Of a stretch of 64,000 nucleotides of DNA, positions 1-10,512 are shown in pieces (position 1 is the first letter of the stretch; each line of letters begins with the position of its first letter). Made by a program: the position numbers and the translations under genes. Under the pieces are notes generated by a model. The model was not told the origin of the DNA and did not search any database. It saw nothing but the letters and a program-made list of their open reading frames with translations. The stretch is from Bradyrhizobium sp. Ghvi. GTDB taxonomy: Bacteria > Pseudomonadota > Alphaproteobacteria > Rhizobiales > Xanthobacteraceae. The stretch spans positions 593,001 to 657,000 of the forward strand of contig NZ_FOVU01000001.1 in NCBI RefSeq assembly GCF_900115265.1, given 5' to 3'.

Positions 1-416
1 GCGCGATCCTCGACGCTGCGATCCTGCATCGTGTTCTCGACGAAGCCCGCATCGATCACGACGATCTCGCCGCCCGGCAGCCGCGCCGGCAGGAAGGCCC
101 AGGTGCCTGGGGTGGATGCATCCTTGCGCACGGCCGAGCCGGACGAATAGACCATGGCGTCCGGCGAAGCCACATAGGTTGCGGTGAAGCTGACGCGGCG
201 AAATTCGTCGCGCGCAGGCGTCAGCGCAGCCCATTGCGCAGGCGGCGGCAGCGCGACAGGTGCTGCCGCAAGACGTTCGGTGAGGGCCGCGATCAGCTCG
301 TGCTTGGCGGTGCGGCGCTGCAATTGCCACACACCAAGCGCGACGAAGGCCGCCATCAGCAGAAACGTGAACAGCGCGAAGCCGGCCACGCGGGGCTTGC
401 GCGCCGTCTCGTTCAT
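1..416 (-). CDS. surf1: SURF1 family cytochrome c oxidase assembly protein (partial, cut by window edge)
   Basis: The N-terminal 138 codons are present; the C-terminus lies outside the window. SURF1 proteins are inner-membrane factors that help insert heme a into subunit I of aa3-type cytochrome c oxidase. Visible here are an N-terminal membrane segment (about residues 11-28), directly followed by the family signature GVWQLQRRTAK, and further on the conserved GTWAFLPARL and VIDAGF strands. The ATG at 416 overlaps the stop of the DUF983 gene (ATGA), so the two are translationally coupled. It is the last visible gene of the cox operon, which fits its assembly role. The identification is firm. 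Confidence 0.9.
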   Translation of the reverse strand, partial: MNETARKPRVAGFALFTFLLMAAFVALGVWQLQRRTAKHELIAALTERLAAAPVALPPPAQWAALTPARDEFRRVSFTATYVASPDAMVYSSGSAVRKDASTPGTWAFLPARLPGGEIVVIDAGFVENTMQDRSVEDR

Positions 417-814
417 TTCGCGCGGTCGATCAGCCGGCCCGGCGCCGCCTTGTGGTGGAATTGCAGTGCGATCAGCAGCGATTTCATGGAGCGTAATGGC
501 AACAGCGTGGTGGCGAGGATCAGTGGCAGCCACAACACGGCATGCAGCCAGAACGGCGGCTGGTACTTGACCTCGACCACGAGTGCGCAGCCGACCACGA
601 TCGCGCCGGCCAGCATGATGATGAAGATCGCCGGACCATCGCCGGCGTCGATGAAGGCATAGTCGAGGCCGCAGCGGTCACAGGACGGCGCCAACGTCAG
701 GAAGCCCGCATAGAGCTTGCCCTCACCGCAGCGCGGGCATTTGCAGGCGAGCCCACGCAGCGCGCTTTGCAGGACCGTGGGTTGGGTTTCGGAAGTGCCG
801 GCGGGATCGTTCAT
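413..814 (-). CDS. DUF983 family membrane protein of the cox operon
   Basis: A protein of 133 residues, or 139 if the upstream GTG at 832 is used. DUF983 proteins are small membrane proteins with an N-terminal zinc-ribbon-like part, and they regularly sit in alphaproteobacterial cytochrome oxidase operons. The biochemical role is not established. Seen here: CPRCGEGKLY and a second CDRCG pair (four cysteines), the motif DAGDGPAIFI, and two hydrophobic segments. The gene follows coxC and overlaps surf1 by four bases. The ATG at 814 gives the usual short N-terminus; neither start has a clear ribosome binding site. Family assignment is confident, function is inferred from context. Confidence 0.85.
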   Translation of the reverse strand: MNDPAGTSETQPTVLQSALRGLACKCPRCGEGKLYAGFLTLAPSCDRCGLDYAFIDAGDGPAIFIIMLAGAIVVGCALVVEVKYQPPFWLHAVLWLPLILATTLLPLRSMKSLLIALQFHHKAAPGRLIDRAK

Positions 815-910
815 GACATGCAAGTCTATCACAGTTTCAGCCAGGCCTTGAGCACTGGAAAGCGAAAGGGCGACCCTGCGGCCGCCCTTTCCCGATCGAT
901 TTGTCGCGGC

Positions 911-1807
911 TCAGTGCGCGCCGTGGGCCATGGTCTCGGCGCCGTGTCCCCAGACATAGATGCACAGGAACAGGAACAGCCAGACCACGTCGACGAAGTG
1001 CCAGTACCAGGCAGCGAACTCGAAGCCGAGATGCTGCTTCGGCGTGAAGTGGCCCGCATAGGCGCGCACCAGGCACACGATCAGGAAGATGGTGCCGATC
1101 AGCACGTGGAAGCCGTGGAAGCCGGTCGCCATGAAGAAGGTGGCGCCATAGACATTGCCGGCGAACGAGAACGCCGCGTGGCTGTATTCATAGGCCTGCA
1201 CGCAAGTGAAGGTCGCCCCAAGCAGCACGGTAAGGATCAGGCCATACTTCAGGCCCTGACGGTCGTTCTCGAGCAGTGCGTGGTGCGCCCAGGTTACCGT
1301 GGTGCCCGAGGTGAGCAGGATCAGCGTGTTGAGCAGCGGCAGATGCCAGGGATCGAAGGTCTCGATACCGTGGGGCGGCCAGGTACCCGGCACCGAGCAG
1401 GCGCCAGGCTGGGTGCCGAGGCCGCAGCCGAACACCGCGTCACGGGTGGCGTGGACGGCATCGGCCGGGAACAGCGCCGCGTTGAAATAGGCCCAGAACC
1501 AGGCGACGAAAAACATCACCTCGGAGGCGATGAACAGGATCATGCCGTAGCGGTGATGCAGCTGCACGACGCGGGTGTGGTCGCCCTTGTACTGGGCTTC
1601 CTTGATCACGTCGCCCCACCAGCTCGCCATGGTGTAGAGCACGCCGACGGTGCCGACACCAAACACGATCGGTGCCGCCGAGAACATGTGGTGCATCCAG
1701 GAGATCGCACCGACCGCCATGATGAAGGCCGAGACGGAGCCGACCGCCGGCCACGGAGAGGGATCGACCAGATGGTAGTCGTGATGCTTGCCTTGCGCGG
1801 TAGCCAT
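911..1807 (-). CDS. coxC: Cytochrome c oxidase subunit III
   Basis: A protein of 298 residues, usual for subunit III of aa3 oxidase (CtaE/CoxC), which binds subunit I and stabilises the proton-pumping core. Seven membrane segments are visible, with the conserved SPWP near the N-terminus, the charged WWGDVIKEA loop, HHALLENDR and the C-terminal [15 protein letters not shown]. The reading frame can be extended to 1861, but the ATG at 1807 is preceded by GGAGA at good spacing and gives the family N-terminus [12 protein letters not shown]. It follows ctaG in the cox operon, as expected because CtaG delivers copper to the enzyme. Confidence 0.96.
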   Translation of the reverse strand: MATAQGKHHDYHLVDPSPWPAVGSVSAFIMAVGAISWMHHMFSAAPIVFGVGTVGVLYTMASWWGDVIKEAQYKGDHTRVVQLHHRYGMILFIASEVMFFVAWFWAYFNAALFPADAVHATRDAVFGCGLGTQPGACSVPGTWPPHGIETFDPWHLPLLNTLILLTSGTTVTWAHHALLENDRQGLKYGLILTVLLGATFTCVQAYEYSHAAFSFAGNVYGATFFMATGFHGFHVLIGTIFLIVCLVRAYAGHFTPKQHLGFEFAAWYWHFVDVVWLFLFLCIYVWGHGAETMAHGAH

Positions 1808-1871
1808 TGCGGTCTGTCTCCTCAATCCCGTGCCTGTCGGGCACTTATCCCCTTGTTCCAACCCCTGAGCA

Positions 1872-2537
1872 TCAACCCGGCGGCTGGAGATTTCCCTTGC
1901 GCTTGTCGTCCTCGCCGGATGCGAGCGGCTTCACCACCGGATCCTTCACCGGATAGAACGTGTAGGACAGCGTGATCGTGCTCAGCCCGTCATTGTCATG
2001 GTCATTGACGATCGACGGATCGACATAGAACACGACGGGCATCTCGCGCTTCTCGCCGGGTGCCATGGTTTGCTCGGTGAAGCAGAAGCAATTGATCTTC
2101 TGAAAGTACGATCCGACCGTCAGCGGCGCGACGTTGTAGGCGGCCTGCCCTGAGGTGGTGCGCGCGGCCTGGTTGGTCACGGTGTAATAGATCGTGGTGA
2201 CCTGGCCGATATTGACCTCGATTTCGGTCTGCTCGGGCTCGAACTTCCAGGGCAGGCCGGGCGCGACGTTGGAATCGAAACGCACCGCGATCTTCCGTGC
2301 GATCGGGCCGGTGGCGGGCGCCGACTTTGCGACCTGGGTCGTGCCATTGAACCCGGTGGCGCGGCAGAACCAGTTGTAGAACGGCACCGCTGCGTAGGAT
2401 GCGCCGACCATCAGCGCGACCACGCCGCCGCAGATCGAACCGACCAGCACATCGCGACTCAAGCCGCCTGAACGGCCTTTCCTGGCCGTTCGGCTCTGAT
2501 CGGGCGATATGGTCGGCTTCTGATCCATCTCTGTCAC
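1872..2537 (-). CDS. ctaG: Cytochrome c oxidase assembly protein CtaG (Cox11)
   Basis: A protein of 221 residues. Cox11/CtaG is a membrane-anchored copper chaperone that supplies the CuB centre of oxidase subunit I. The sequence shows one N-terminal membrane helix (about residues 30-52, with [20 protein letters not shown]) and a periplasmic beta domain holding the copper-binding motif NCFCFTEQ, followed by PVVFYVDP and LSYTFYP. The GTG at 2537 overlaps the stop of the preceding small gene; an ATG at 2528 (MDQKPT) is an equally possible start. It lies between coxF and coxC in the operon. Confidence 0.95.
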   Translation of the reverse strand: MTEMDQKPTISPDQSRTARKGRSGGLSRDVLVGSICGGVVALMVGASYAAVPFYNWFCRATGFNGTTQVAKSAPATGPIARKIAVRFDSNVAPGLPWKFEPEQTEIEVNIGQVTTIYYTVTNQAARTTSGQAAYNVAPLTVGSYFQKINCFCFTEQTMAPGEKREMPVVFYVDPSIVNDHDNDGLSTITLSYTFYPVKDPVVKPLASGEDDKRKGNLQPPG

Positions 2538-2698
2538 ATTGGGCGAACGAGAACCGCCGGCCCCTTGACCATGGTCACGGCGAAGAAGAGGACGACGAGC
2601 ACACCGAGCGCGAGCGCAATTGCGATCGAGCGCTGGCGACGGCTCTTCTTCTGCGCCTCGGTGAGGACGATTCCATCTGGCTCGGGTTTGTCAGCCAT
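2534..2698 (-). CDS. coxF: Small single-helix membrane protein of the cox operon (CoxF-like)
   Basis: An open frame of 54 residues fills the space between ctaB and ctaG exactly. It starts with ATG at 2698, eight bases after the ctaB stop, and its TGA overlaps the GTG of ctaG. The protein has a charged N-terminus ([19 protein letters not shown], then RRQR) followed by one hydrophobic helix and a short tail ending in RPM. A small protein called CoxF is known at this place in Bradyrhizobium-type cox operons; its function is unclear. The symbol is given by position and shape, not by a checked alignment. Confidence 0.75.
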   Translation of the reverse strand: MADKPEPDGIVLTEAQKKSRRQRSIAIALALGVLVVLFFAVTMVKGPAVLVRPM

Positions 2699-2706
2699 CG
2701 CCGTGA

Positions 2707-3651
2707 TCATGCGCCCCCAACCATAGGAGCAAGCGCCCGGACCACGACCTCGGCCAGCAGGGTCGCGAACAGCGCGAACAGATACAGGATCGAGAAGGCA
2801 AACAGCTTTCGCGTCGCGCGCAGCGACTGGCTGCGCTCGCGACGCATATAGACATTGATCGCGAGCACCAGCATGCCGGCACCCAGGATCAGCGAGACGA
2901 TGCCGTAGATGGCATCGAAATAGCCGAGCACCCAGGGCGCTGCGGCCACCGCGATCAGCACGATGGTGTAGAGCAGGATCTGCAGGCGGGTCGCGTCCGG
3001 GCCGGCGACGTTCGGCAGCATCGGAATGCCGGCGCGGGCATAGTCGTCGGAGCGGAACAGCGCCAGCGCCCAGAAGTGCGGCGGCGTCCAGAAGAAGATG
3101 ATGGCGAACAGCAGCAGCGGCTCGACATCGACCCTGCCGGTTACGGCAGCCCAGGCCACCACCGGCGGCAGCGCACCGGCGGCGCCGCCGATCACGATGT
3201 TCTGCGCGGTCCAGCGCTTCAGGCCGATCGTGTAGATCACGACATAGAAGAAGATGGTGAAGGCGAGCAGCGCGCCCGCGATCCAGTTGACGAGGATGCC
3301 GAGCGTCATCACCGAAAAGAAAGCGAGCGTCATACCGAACGCCATCGCCTCGGGCCGGGTGATGCGGCCGCGCGGAATCGGACGGTTGGCGGTGCGCGAC
3401 ATCTTGGCGTCGATGTCGCCTTCGAGCGCCATGTTGAGCGCGCCCGAGGCGCCGGCGCCGACGGCGATTGAGAGCAGCGAGGTGATCGCCAGCACCCAGT
3501 GGAAGTGCCCGGGCGCCATCGCCATCCCGACCAGCGCGGTGAAGATCACGAGCGACATCACCCGCGGCTTAAGCAGCGCGAGATAGTCGCCGACCTCCGC
3601 CTCGGAGATGCGGGGATTGATGTCGATGGCGTTCTGGTCGAGGACGGACAC
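2707..3651 (-). CDS. ctaB: Protoheme IX farnesyltransferase (heme O synthase)
   Basis: A protein of 314 residues from a GTG start at 3651. The enzyme (CtaB/CyoE/Cox10) transfers a farnesyl group from farnesyl diphosphate to heme b, giving heme O, the precursor of heme A for this oxidase. It is a polytopic UbiA-type prenyltransferase. The first aspartate-rich prenyl-diphosphate site appears as [15 protein letters not shown] with NRPIPRGRI after it, and the second loop as the conserved [12 protein letters not shown] with [14 protein letters not shown]. About eight or nine membrane segments can be drawn. It sits between coxA and coxF, as in related operons. Confidence 0.96.
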   Translation of the reverse strand: MSVLDQNAIDINPRISEAEVGDYLALLKPRVMSLVIFTALVGMAMAPGHFHWVLAITSLLSIAVGAGASGALNMALEGDIDAKMSRTANRPIPRGRITRPEAMAFGMTLAFFSVMTLGILVNWIAGALLAFTIFFYVVIYTIGLKRWTAQNIVIGGAAGALPPVVAWAAVTGRVDVEPLLLFAIIFFWTPPHFWALALFRSDDYARAGIPMLPNVAGPDATRLQILLYTIVLIAVAAAPWVLGYFDAIYGIVSLILGAGMLVLAINVYMRRERSQSLRATRKLFAFSILYLFALFATLLAEVVVRALAPMVGGA

Positions 3652-3711
3652 GAATTCAACTCGCTTCGTTATACAGCCGCGGCGCCCGTCTCGGGCGCCG
3701 CGGAAGCCGGC

Positions 3712-5388
<1,677 letters not shown>

Positions 5389-5409
5389 TCAGTCCCACCT
5401 CACCCGATG

Positions 5410-6264
5410 CTACTGCGTCGGGCCGGCCGCGGAGGCGAACGTGCTGGTGCCGCCGCTCGCATATTTCTTCTTCGCCGATTCAACCCAGGAGGCGAACTCC
5501 TGGTCGCTCACCACGCGAATCGCGATCGGCATGAAGGCATGGTCCTTGCCGCAGAGCTCCGAGCACTGGCCGTAGAACATGCCGGTCTTGGTGGCCTTGA
5601 ACCAGGTCTCGTTCAACCGGCCCGGAATGGCGTCGATCTTGACGCCGAAGGCCGGCAGCGCGAACGCGTGGATGACGTCGGCGCCGGTGACCTGGACGCG
5701 AATCACCTTGTTGACCGGCACCACCATCTCGTTGTCGACGCCGAGCAGGCGGGGCTGCTTGTCCTGGGCCATCAGCGAGTCGAACTCGAACTTGCCGTTG
5801 TCGGGATAGGCGTAGGACCAGTACCACTGCTTGCCGGTTGCCTTGACTGTCAGATCCGCCTTCGGCACGTCGAGCTCGAGGAACAGCAGGCGGAACGACG
5901 GCACCGCGATGCCGACCAGGATCAGCACCGGCACCAGCGTCCACACCACCTCGATCAGTGTGTTGTGCGTGGTCCGCGACGGCACCGGATTGGCCCTCGC
6001 GTTGAACTTCATGACCACAATGACCAGCAGCGCCAGAACGAACAACGTGATGACGATGATGAGCACGGACAAGAAGTTGTGGAACCAGACGATATTGTCC
6101 ATCACCGGGGAGCCGGAGCCTTGCAGGTGCCATTCCCACGGCTCGGGCTGCCCGAGCTCGGCAAATGCCGCGCCGCCCGTCAGCAGCGTGATGCCAGTCG
6201 CCATCAAGGCGATGGTGGCCATTCCCAGCAAATGCCGGCCCACCCGACCCATCGACATCCTCAT
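5410..6264 (-). CDS. coxB: Cytochrome c oxidase subunit II (CuA subunit)
   Basis: A protein of 284 residues and first gene of the cox operon. Subunit II accepts electrons from cytochrome c at its binuclear CuA centre. An N-terminal signal-like segment ends near TGGAAFAELG; two membrane helices follow (the second VLIIVITLFVLALLVIVVMK); then comes the periplasmic cupredoxin domain with the aromatic patch WYWSYAYPD and the CuA ligands in FYGQCSELCGKDHAFMPI near residue 230. No C-terminal cytochrome c domain is present. The ATG at 6264 is followed in frame by two further ATGs (6258 and 6252), so the exact start is slightly uncertain. Confidence 0.97.
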   Translation of the reverse strand: MRMSMGRVGRHLLGMATIALMATGITLLTGGAAFAELGQPEPWEWHLQGSGSPVMDNIVWFHNFLSVLIIVITLFVLALLVIVVMKFNARANPVPSRTTHNTLIEVVWTLVPVLILVGIAVPSFRLLFLELDVPKADLTVKATGKQWYWSYAYPDNGKFEFDSLMAQDKQPRLLGVDNEMVVPVNKVIRVQVTGADVIHAFALPAFGVKIDAIPGRLNETWFKATKTGMFYGQCSELCGKDHAFMPIAIRVVSDQEFASWVESAKKKYASGGTSTFASAAGPTQ

Positions 6265-6711
6265 GCCGTTCGCGCTCCCCTTACGAAATCACCCCAAGTG
6301 CGCTCCCCTGTTTCCGGGAAACGCTTATTCCGATCCGCCCGTCTGACAAACCGCCGCTCAAGAATACCTCTAAGAGGAATTGGGGCCAGATCGCTAGAAC
6401 GCCGAAATCAAGCCTCTCAAACCATAATTCTTGATCTATCGCAATGCAGTCTTGAGCCTCTTCTGCCAGCGATCACCCGCAAGATATTTCCTAGTAAGAT
6501 CAGACAAAAATACCGCTTGCCGGGATGCCGCGGCTTGACAGCCGAGTTGCCCGCTGTAGGCACTGGCGCAAGGCCGCGCAGGAACCTGATTCGTGGCGGC
6601 GATGATGGCCAAGCGGCGCGGAACTTGCTTGTGAATTGCCTTCAAGACGCCGTCATTCCCGTATCAGTCCACCAGCGCGAGCGACCCAAGCGAGCAGAGG
6701 GACCGACCCTG
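6265..6711. promoter_or_regulatory. Divergent control region of the cox operon and the ialB-like gene
   Basis: 447 bases without a convincing gene, lying between divergently transcribed coxB and the IalB-family gene. It must hold the main promoter of the cox operon (minus strand) and probably the promoter of the rightward gene. A TTGACA at 6535-6540 with TAGGCA at 6557-6562 is a possible sigma-70 promoter for the rightward gene. A FixK/FNR-type palindrome lies at 6431-6444. The stretch 6355-6520 is more AT-rich than its surroundings. These assignments are from inspection only. Confidence 0.5.
6431..6444. promoter_or_regulatory. Possible FixK2/FNR-type box upstream of coxB
   Basis: The 14 bases TTGATCTATCGCAA fit the FixK2 consensus TTG[A/C]-N6-[T/G]CAA on both strands and lie about 170 bases upstream of the coxB start. 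FixK2 is the low-oxygen CRP/FNR-type regulator of Bradyrhizobium. A match this loose is expected a few times by chance in a window of this size, so the site is only a candidate. Confidence 0.3.
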
Positions 6712-7257
6712 ATGGGGCTATCGAGATGCATGGCAAGATCGGCAATATGGCCGGCTAGCGGCCTCATGACGCTGATCGGCCTCCTGACCACCGTCCTTCT
6801 CCTTGCCTTGCCCGGCTCTGCCCATGCGCAGGGCGCGGTGCGCTCCGTCCATGGCGACTGGCAGATCCGCTGCGACACCCCTCCGGGCGCCCAGGCCGAG
6901 CAATGCGCCCTGATCCAGAGCGTGGTGGCGGAAGACCGCTCCAATGCCGGCCTCACCGTGATCGTGCTCAAGACCGCCGACCAGAAGAGCCGCCTGATGC
7001 GCGTGGTCGCCCCGCTGGGCGTGCTCTTGCCCTCCGGCCTCGGGCTGAAGCTCGACAACCAGGACGTCGGCCGCGCCGGCTTCGTCCGCTGCCTGCCCAA
7101 TGGCTGCGTCGCCGAGGTCGTCATGGACGACAAGCTGCTCGGCCAGCTCCGCAGCGCCAAGACTGCGACCTTCATCATCTTCGAGACGCCGGAAGAAGGC
7201 ATCGGTTTCCCGCTCAGCCTGAACGGGCTCGGCGAGGGCTACGACAAGCTGCCGTAG
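6712..7257 (+). CDS. Invasion-associated locus B (IalB) family secreted protein
   Basis: A protein of 181 residues. IalB-family proteins are small periplasmic or outer-membrane-associated proteins, named from Bartonella and abundant as paralogues in rhizobia; their molecular role is unclear. The N-terminus has a hydrophobic signal segment (about residues 18-38) ending LLALPGSAHAQG, a likely signal peptidase I site. The mature part shows the family pattern VHGDWQIRCDTPPG, AEQCALIQSVV, GLKLDNQ and FVRCLPNGCVAEVVMD, with four cysteines that could form two disulfides. The ATG at 6712 has AGAGGG ten bases upstream; an ATG at 6730 is the alternative. Confidence 0.88.
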   Translation: MGLSRCMARSAIWPASGLMTLIGLLTTVLLLALPGSAHAQGAVRSVHGDWQIRCDTPPGAQAEQCALIQSVVAEDRSNAGLTVIVLKTADQKSRLMRVVAPLGVLLPSGLGLKLDNQDVGRAGFVRCLPNGCVAEVVMDDKLLGQLRSAKTATFIIFETPEEGIGFPLSLNGLGEGYDKLP

Positions 7258-7263
7258 CAGCGC

Positions 7264-7551
7264 TCACGCTCTGTCGACACGGTAAAGCTCGTTGTCGCAC
7301 CAGTCGCAGCGATAGATGCGCCCTTTTCCGGCCACCGGCCCGGTCAGCGCTTTTTGCCCGCACGTCGCGCAAACGATGCCGTCCGCCGTGTGGCAGCCGG
7401 GATGAGCTGCGATATAGGCCTCGCGAGTGGGATAGGAGGTCCAGTAGCGACGGTAGATGAACTGGTTAAAAAGCAGGACCAGGCCCAGTACGCCAAAACC
7501 AATGATCAGACCGTGATACTGATCCCAGAACGCAAACAGGGAATTCCACAT
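7264..7551 (-). CDS. Small membrane protein with C-terminal zinc-ribbon-like cysteines
   Basis: A protein of 95 residues with no recognised family. One membrane helix (about residues 12-31, LIIGFGVLGLVLLFNQFIY) is followed by a short cytoplasmic or periplasmic tail that carries CATCGQ, and 20 residues later CDWCDNE. These two CxxC pairs could bind one zinc ion. A further lone cysteine lies in HPGCHTADG. It converges on the IalB-family gene with only six bases between the stops, and its start faces the tldD promoter region. It is probably a real gene because of its coherent membrane-plus-ribbon design; function unknown. Confidence 0.72.
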   Translation of the reverse strand: MWNSLFAFWDQYHGLIIGFGVLGLVLLFNQFIYRRYWTSYPTREAYIAAHPGCHTADGIVCATCGQKALTGPVAGKGRIYRCDWCDNELYRVDRA

Positions 7552-7709
7552 GCTTTTGCCGGCGGCTCTGATCCGTGGGTTCGTCCTCGATAACCCGAAA
7601 TACTGAAAGCGAGTTTAAGCGGAAGCGGTACCTATCGTTTCCGTAATGTGACAGCCCGACCCTCGCGAAACGCGCTGGAAACCATTATCTTGCCGCACAT
7701 CCCCCGATA

Positions 7710-9149
7710 ATGGACGGACGCATGACCAACCCTGCCACAACCTCCCTGCTCGACCGCGCCAATCTCGACCGCGACCAGGTTCGCCACGAGGTCGCGCGCG
7801 GCCTTGCCGGTGCCGATGACGGCGAATTGTTCCTGGAATACAGCCAGACCGAAGCGCTGATGTTCGACAATGGGCGGCTGAAGCAGGCGACTTACGACAC
7901 CTCGCAAGGCTTCGGCCTGCGCGCCGTCAAGGACGACGCGGTCGGCTATGCGCATTCCTCCGACGTATCGCTGCCGGCGCTGATTCGCGCGGCCGATGCC
8001 GTCGCAGCCGTCCGCGGCGGCTACTCTGGCAGCTTTGCCGCACCGCCGCCGCATACCAATGTGCGCCTTTATGGCGATGACAATCCGCTCGATGCGCCGG
8101 GCTTCGAGACCAAGGTCAAACTGCTAGCCGAGATCGACGCGTATTTGCGCGACAAGGATCCGCGGGTGCGACAGGTCAGCGTCAGTCTGGGCGCGACCTG
8201 GCAGGTAGTCGAGATCCTGCGGCCCGACGGCGAGAGCTATCGCGACATCCGCCCGCTGGTGCGCGTCAACGTCTCCGTCGTCGCCGGCCAGGGCGACCGG
8301 CAGGAGAGCGGCAGCAAGGGCTATGGCGGCCGTGCCGGCTATGCCGAGTTCATCGAGACCCGATCCTGGCGCGACGCCGCCGACGGCGCGCTGCGCGAGG
8401 CCTTGGTCAATCTGGAATCGATTCCCGCCCCCGCCGGCGAAATGGACGTCGTGCTCGGGGCCGGCTGGCCCGGCGTGATGCTGCATGAAGCCGTCGGTCA
8501 CGGCCTCGAGGGCGACTTCAACCGCAAGAAGACGTCTGCGTTCGCCGGCCTGATGGGCCAGCAGGTCGCGGCCAAGGGCGTCACTGTGGTCGATGATGGC
8601 ACCATTGCCTCGCGCCGCGGCTCGCTGTCGATCGACGACGAGGGCACGCCGACCAACCGCACCGTGCTGATCGAGGACGGCATCCTGGTCGGCTACATGC
8701 AGGACCGCCAGAACGCGCGGCTGATGAACATGAAGCCGACCGGCAACGGCCGACGCCAGGGCTACGCCCATGTGCCGATGCCGCGCATGACCAACACCTA
8801 CATGCTCGCGGGCGACCGCGATCCGGCCGAGATTCTGGCGTCGGTGAAGAACGGCGTGTTTGCCGCGAATTTCGGCGGCGGACAGGTCGACATCACCTCG
8901 GGCAAATACGTGTTCCAGTGCACCGAAGCCTACAAGATCGAGAACGGCAAGTTAGGGGCGCCACTGAAGGGCGCCATGCTGATCGGCAACGGGCCGACCG
9001 ACCTGCATCGCATCCGCATGATCGGCAACGATCTCGCCCTCGATACCGGCATCGGTACTTGCGGCAAGAACGGTCAGGGCGTGCCAGTCGGCGTCGGCCA
9101 GCCGTCACTCCTGATGGAACGCATTACGGTGGGTGGAACGGGCGCATGA
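7710..9149 (+). CDS. tldD: Metalloprotease TldD
   Basis: A protein of 479 residues, normal for TldD, the zinc-dependent subunit of the TldD/TldE peptidase, which in Escherichia coli processes microcin B17 and degrades unfolded or short peptides. The zinc motif HEAVGHGLEGDF begins at residue 259, the family C-terminal glycine-rich region reads GTCGKNGQGVPVGVGQPSLL, and GGQVDITSGKYVFQCTEAY precedes it. No tldE partner is in the window. The ATG at 7710 opens the frame; the ATG at 7722 (MTNPATT) is equally likely. The TGA overlaps the lepB start (ATGA). Confidence 0.95.
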   Translation: MDGRMTNPATTSLLDRANLDRDQVRHEVARGLAGADDGELFLEYSQTEALMFDNGRLKQATYDTSQGFGLRAVKDDAVGYAHSSDVSLPALIRAADAVAAVRGGYSGSFAAPPPHTNVRLYGDDNPLDAPGFETKVKLLAEIDAYLRDKDPRVRQVSVSLGATWQVVEILRPDGESYRDIRPLVRVNVSVVAGQGDRQESGSKGYGGRAGYAEFIETRSWRDAADGALREALVNLESIPAPAGEMDVVLGAGWPGVMLHEAVGHGLEGDFNRKKTSAFAGLMGQQVAAKGVTVVDDGTIASRRGSLSIDDEGTPTNRTVLIEDGILVGYMQDRQNARLMNMKPTGNGRRQGYAHVPMPRMTNTYMLAGDRDPAEILASVKNGVFAANFGGGQVDITSGKYVFQCTEAYKIENGKLGAPLKGAMLIGNGPTDLHRIRMIGNDLALDTGIGTCGKNGQGVPVGVGQPSLLMERITVGGTGA

Positions 9150-9922
9150 GCGTTGAGAAAGCAACTATGAGCACCAAGCGGAAGGGCACCGGCTGGGCCG
9201 GGCAGATCGCGCAGCTCGCCGGCATCGTCGCGGCCGTCTTCATCGCCAAGGGTGCGCTGGCCGAACCGTTCTATGTGCCGTCGGGCTCGATGGAGCCGAC
9301 GCTGCTGATCGGCGATGCGCTGCTCGCCTCGAAATTCCCCTATGGCTACGGCACCTCCTCGCTGCCGATCCAGATCAACCTGCCGGAAACCGGGCGCGTA
9401 TTCGCCGAGATGCCGAAGCAGGGCGATGTCGTGGTGTTCCGCTGGCCCGGCGATCGCTCGCAGGCCTGGGTCAAGCGCGTCGTCGGCCTGCCCGGAGACC
9501 GCATCCAGATGCGGCAAGGCCAGCTCTTCATCAACGACCGCCCCGCCGAATTGAAACCGGATGGCGTTGGAGCTGCCGAGGACGACAATGGCGGCAGCGA
9601 GCCGGCCTATCGCTATGTCGAGACCCTGCCGAACGGCGTGTCGCATCTGATCTTCAAGATGCGTGACAACGGCCCGCTCGACAACACGCCCGAGGTCACC
9701 GTGCCATCGGGTCATCTGTTCGTGCTCGGCGATAACAGAGACAACTCCGCCGACAGTCGCGTGCCGTTGCGCTCGGGCGGCGTCGGCTTGCTGCCGGTCG
9801 ACAATCTCGTCGGCCGTGCCGACGCCGTGCTCGGCTCCTGGGATCTCGGCATGCGCGGCCAGCCGGTCTGGAACTGGCTCTCCGGCTTCCGTCTCGCGCG
9901 TTTCTTCACCGCCGTGCACTGA
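9146..9922 (+). CDS. lepB: Signal peptidase I
   Basis: A protein of 258 residues that removes signal peptides on the periplasmic side of the inner membrane. One N-terminal membrane anchor (about residues 20-39) is followed by box B, PSGSMEPTL, with the nucleophile Ser48, then box D, WVKRVVGLPGD, with the general base Lys110, and box E, GDNRDNSADSR. The start ATG at 9146 overlaps the tldD stop, suggesting translational coupling; an internal ATG at 9167 (MSTKRK) is an alternative start. In many alphaproteobacteria lepB lies with rnc and era; here it is coupled to tldD, so this may be one of several signal peptidase copies. Confidence 0.95.
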   Translation: MSVEKATMSTKRKGTGWAGQIAQLAGIVAAVFIAKGALAEPFYVPSGSMEPTLLIGDALLASKFPYGYGTSSLPIQINLPETGRVFAEMPKQGDVVVFRWPGDRSQAWVKRVVGLPGDRIQMRQGQLFINDRPAELKPDGVGAAEDDNGGSEPAYRYVETLPNGVSHLIFKMRDNGPLDNTPEVTVPSGHLFVLGDNRDNSADSRVPLRSGGVGLLPVDNLVGRADAVLGSWDLGMRGQPVWNWLSGFRLARFFTAVH

Positions 9923-9934
9923 GTTGATCGCAAG

Positions 9935-10501
9935 GTGAGCAAAGACGAGTTTCTTGCCCTCGCCCTGCTAAATCCCGTCAACGGTTTGATCATCGACGAA
10001 CTCCGCAGCCTCGCGCTGCCGGATGCGTGGCTGGTCTCGGGATGCCTTGTGCAAACAGCGTGGAACGTGCTCACTGGCCGGCCCCTCGATCATGGCATCG
10101 CCGACTATGATATCTTCTACTTCCACCCTGATACGTCGTGGGACGCGGAAGACGCGGTGATCCGCAAGCTACAAGCGCGGCTCGATCACCTCGACGTCAA
10201 GATCGAGGCTCGTAATCAGGCCCGCGTGCATCTGTGGTACCCGACCAAACACGGTCTGCCCTATCCGCCGCTGTCGTGCTCAACCGACGGTATCGACCGT
10301 TTCCTCCCCCAGAACACGCAAGTGGGCGTGAGGCGCACGGACAGTGGTTACGACGTTTATGCACCGCACGGCTTCGACGACGTCGCGCGCCTCATTGCGC
10401 GCCCAAATCCGGGATCGAATTTCTCCACCGCGAATTACGCTGCGAAAGCCGGTCGATGGAAGTCGCTATGGCCTGAGCTTACGGTAATTGCGGCGGAATG
10501 A
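9935..10501 (+). CDS. Nucleotidyltransferase family protein (NTP_transf_6 type)
   Basis: A protein of 188 residues from a GTG at 9935, twelve bases after the lepB stop, so it may be cotranscribed. The fold signature of this minimal nucleotidyltransferase family is visible: WLVSGCLVQTAWNVLTG (Gly-rich strand), then the acidic metal-binding pair in GIADYDIFYFHPD, and later VHLWYPTKHG with CSTDGIDRF. The substrate of this family is unknown. The identification rests on the overall pattern of motifs, which is characteristic. Confidence 0.85.
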   Translation: MSKDEFLALALLNPVNGLIIDELRSLALPDAWLVSGCLVQTAWNVLTGRPLDHGIADYDIFYFHPDTSWDAEDAVIRKLQARLDHLDVKIEARNQARVHLWYPTKHGLPYPPLSCSTDGIDRFLPQNTQVGVRRTDSGYDVYAPHGFDDVARLIARPNPGSNFSTANYAAKAGRWKSLWPELTVIAAE

Positions 10502-10512
10502 ATAAAACTCTG

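Noticed and set aside
542..1975. A 477-codon plus-strand frame over coxC.
   Set aside because: It is antisense to coxC and to the DUF983 gene, which carry unmistakable motifs, and it has no domain of its own.
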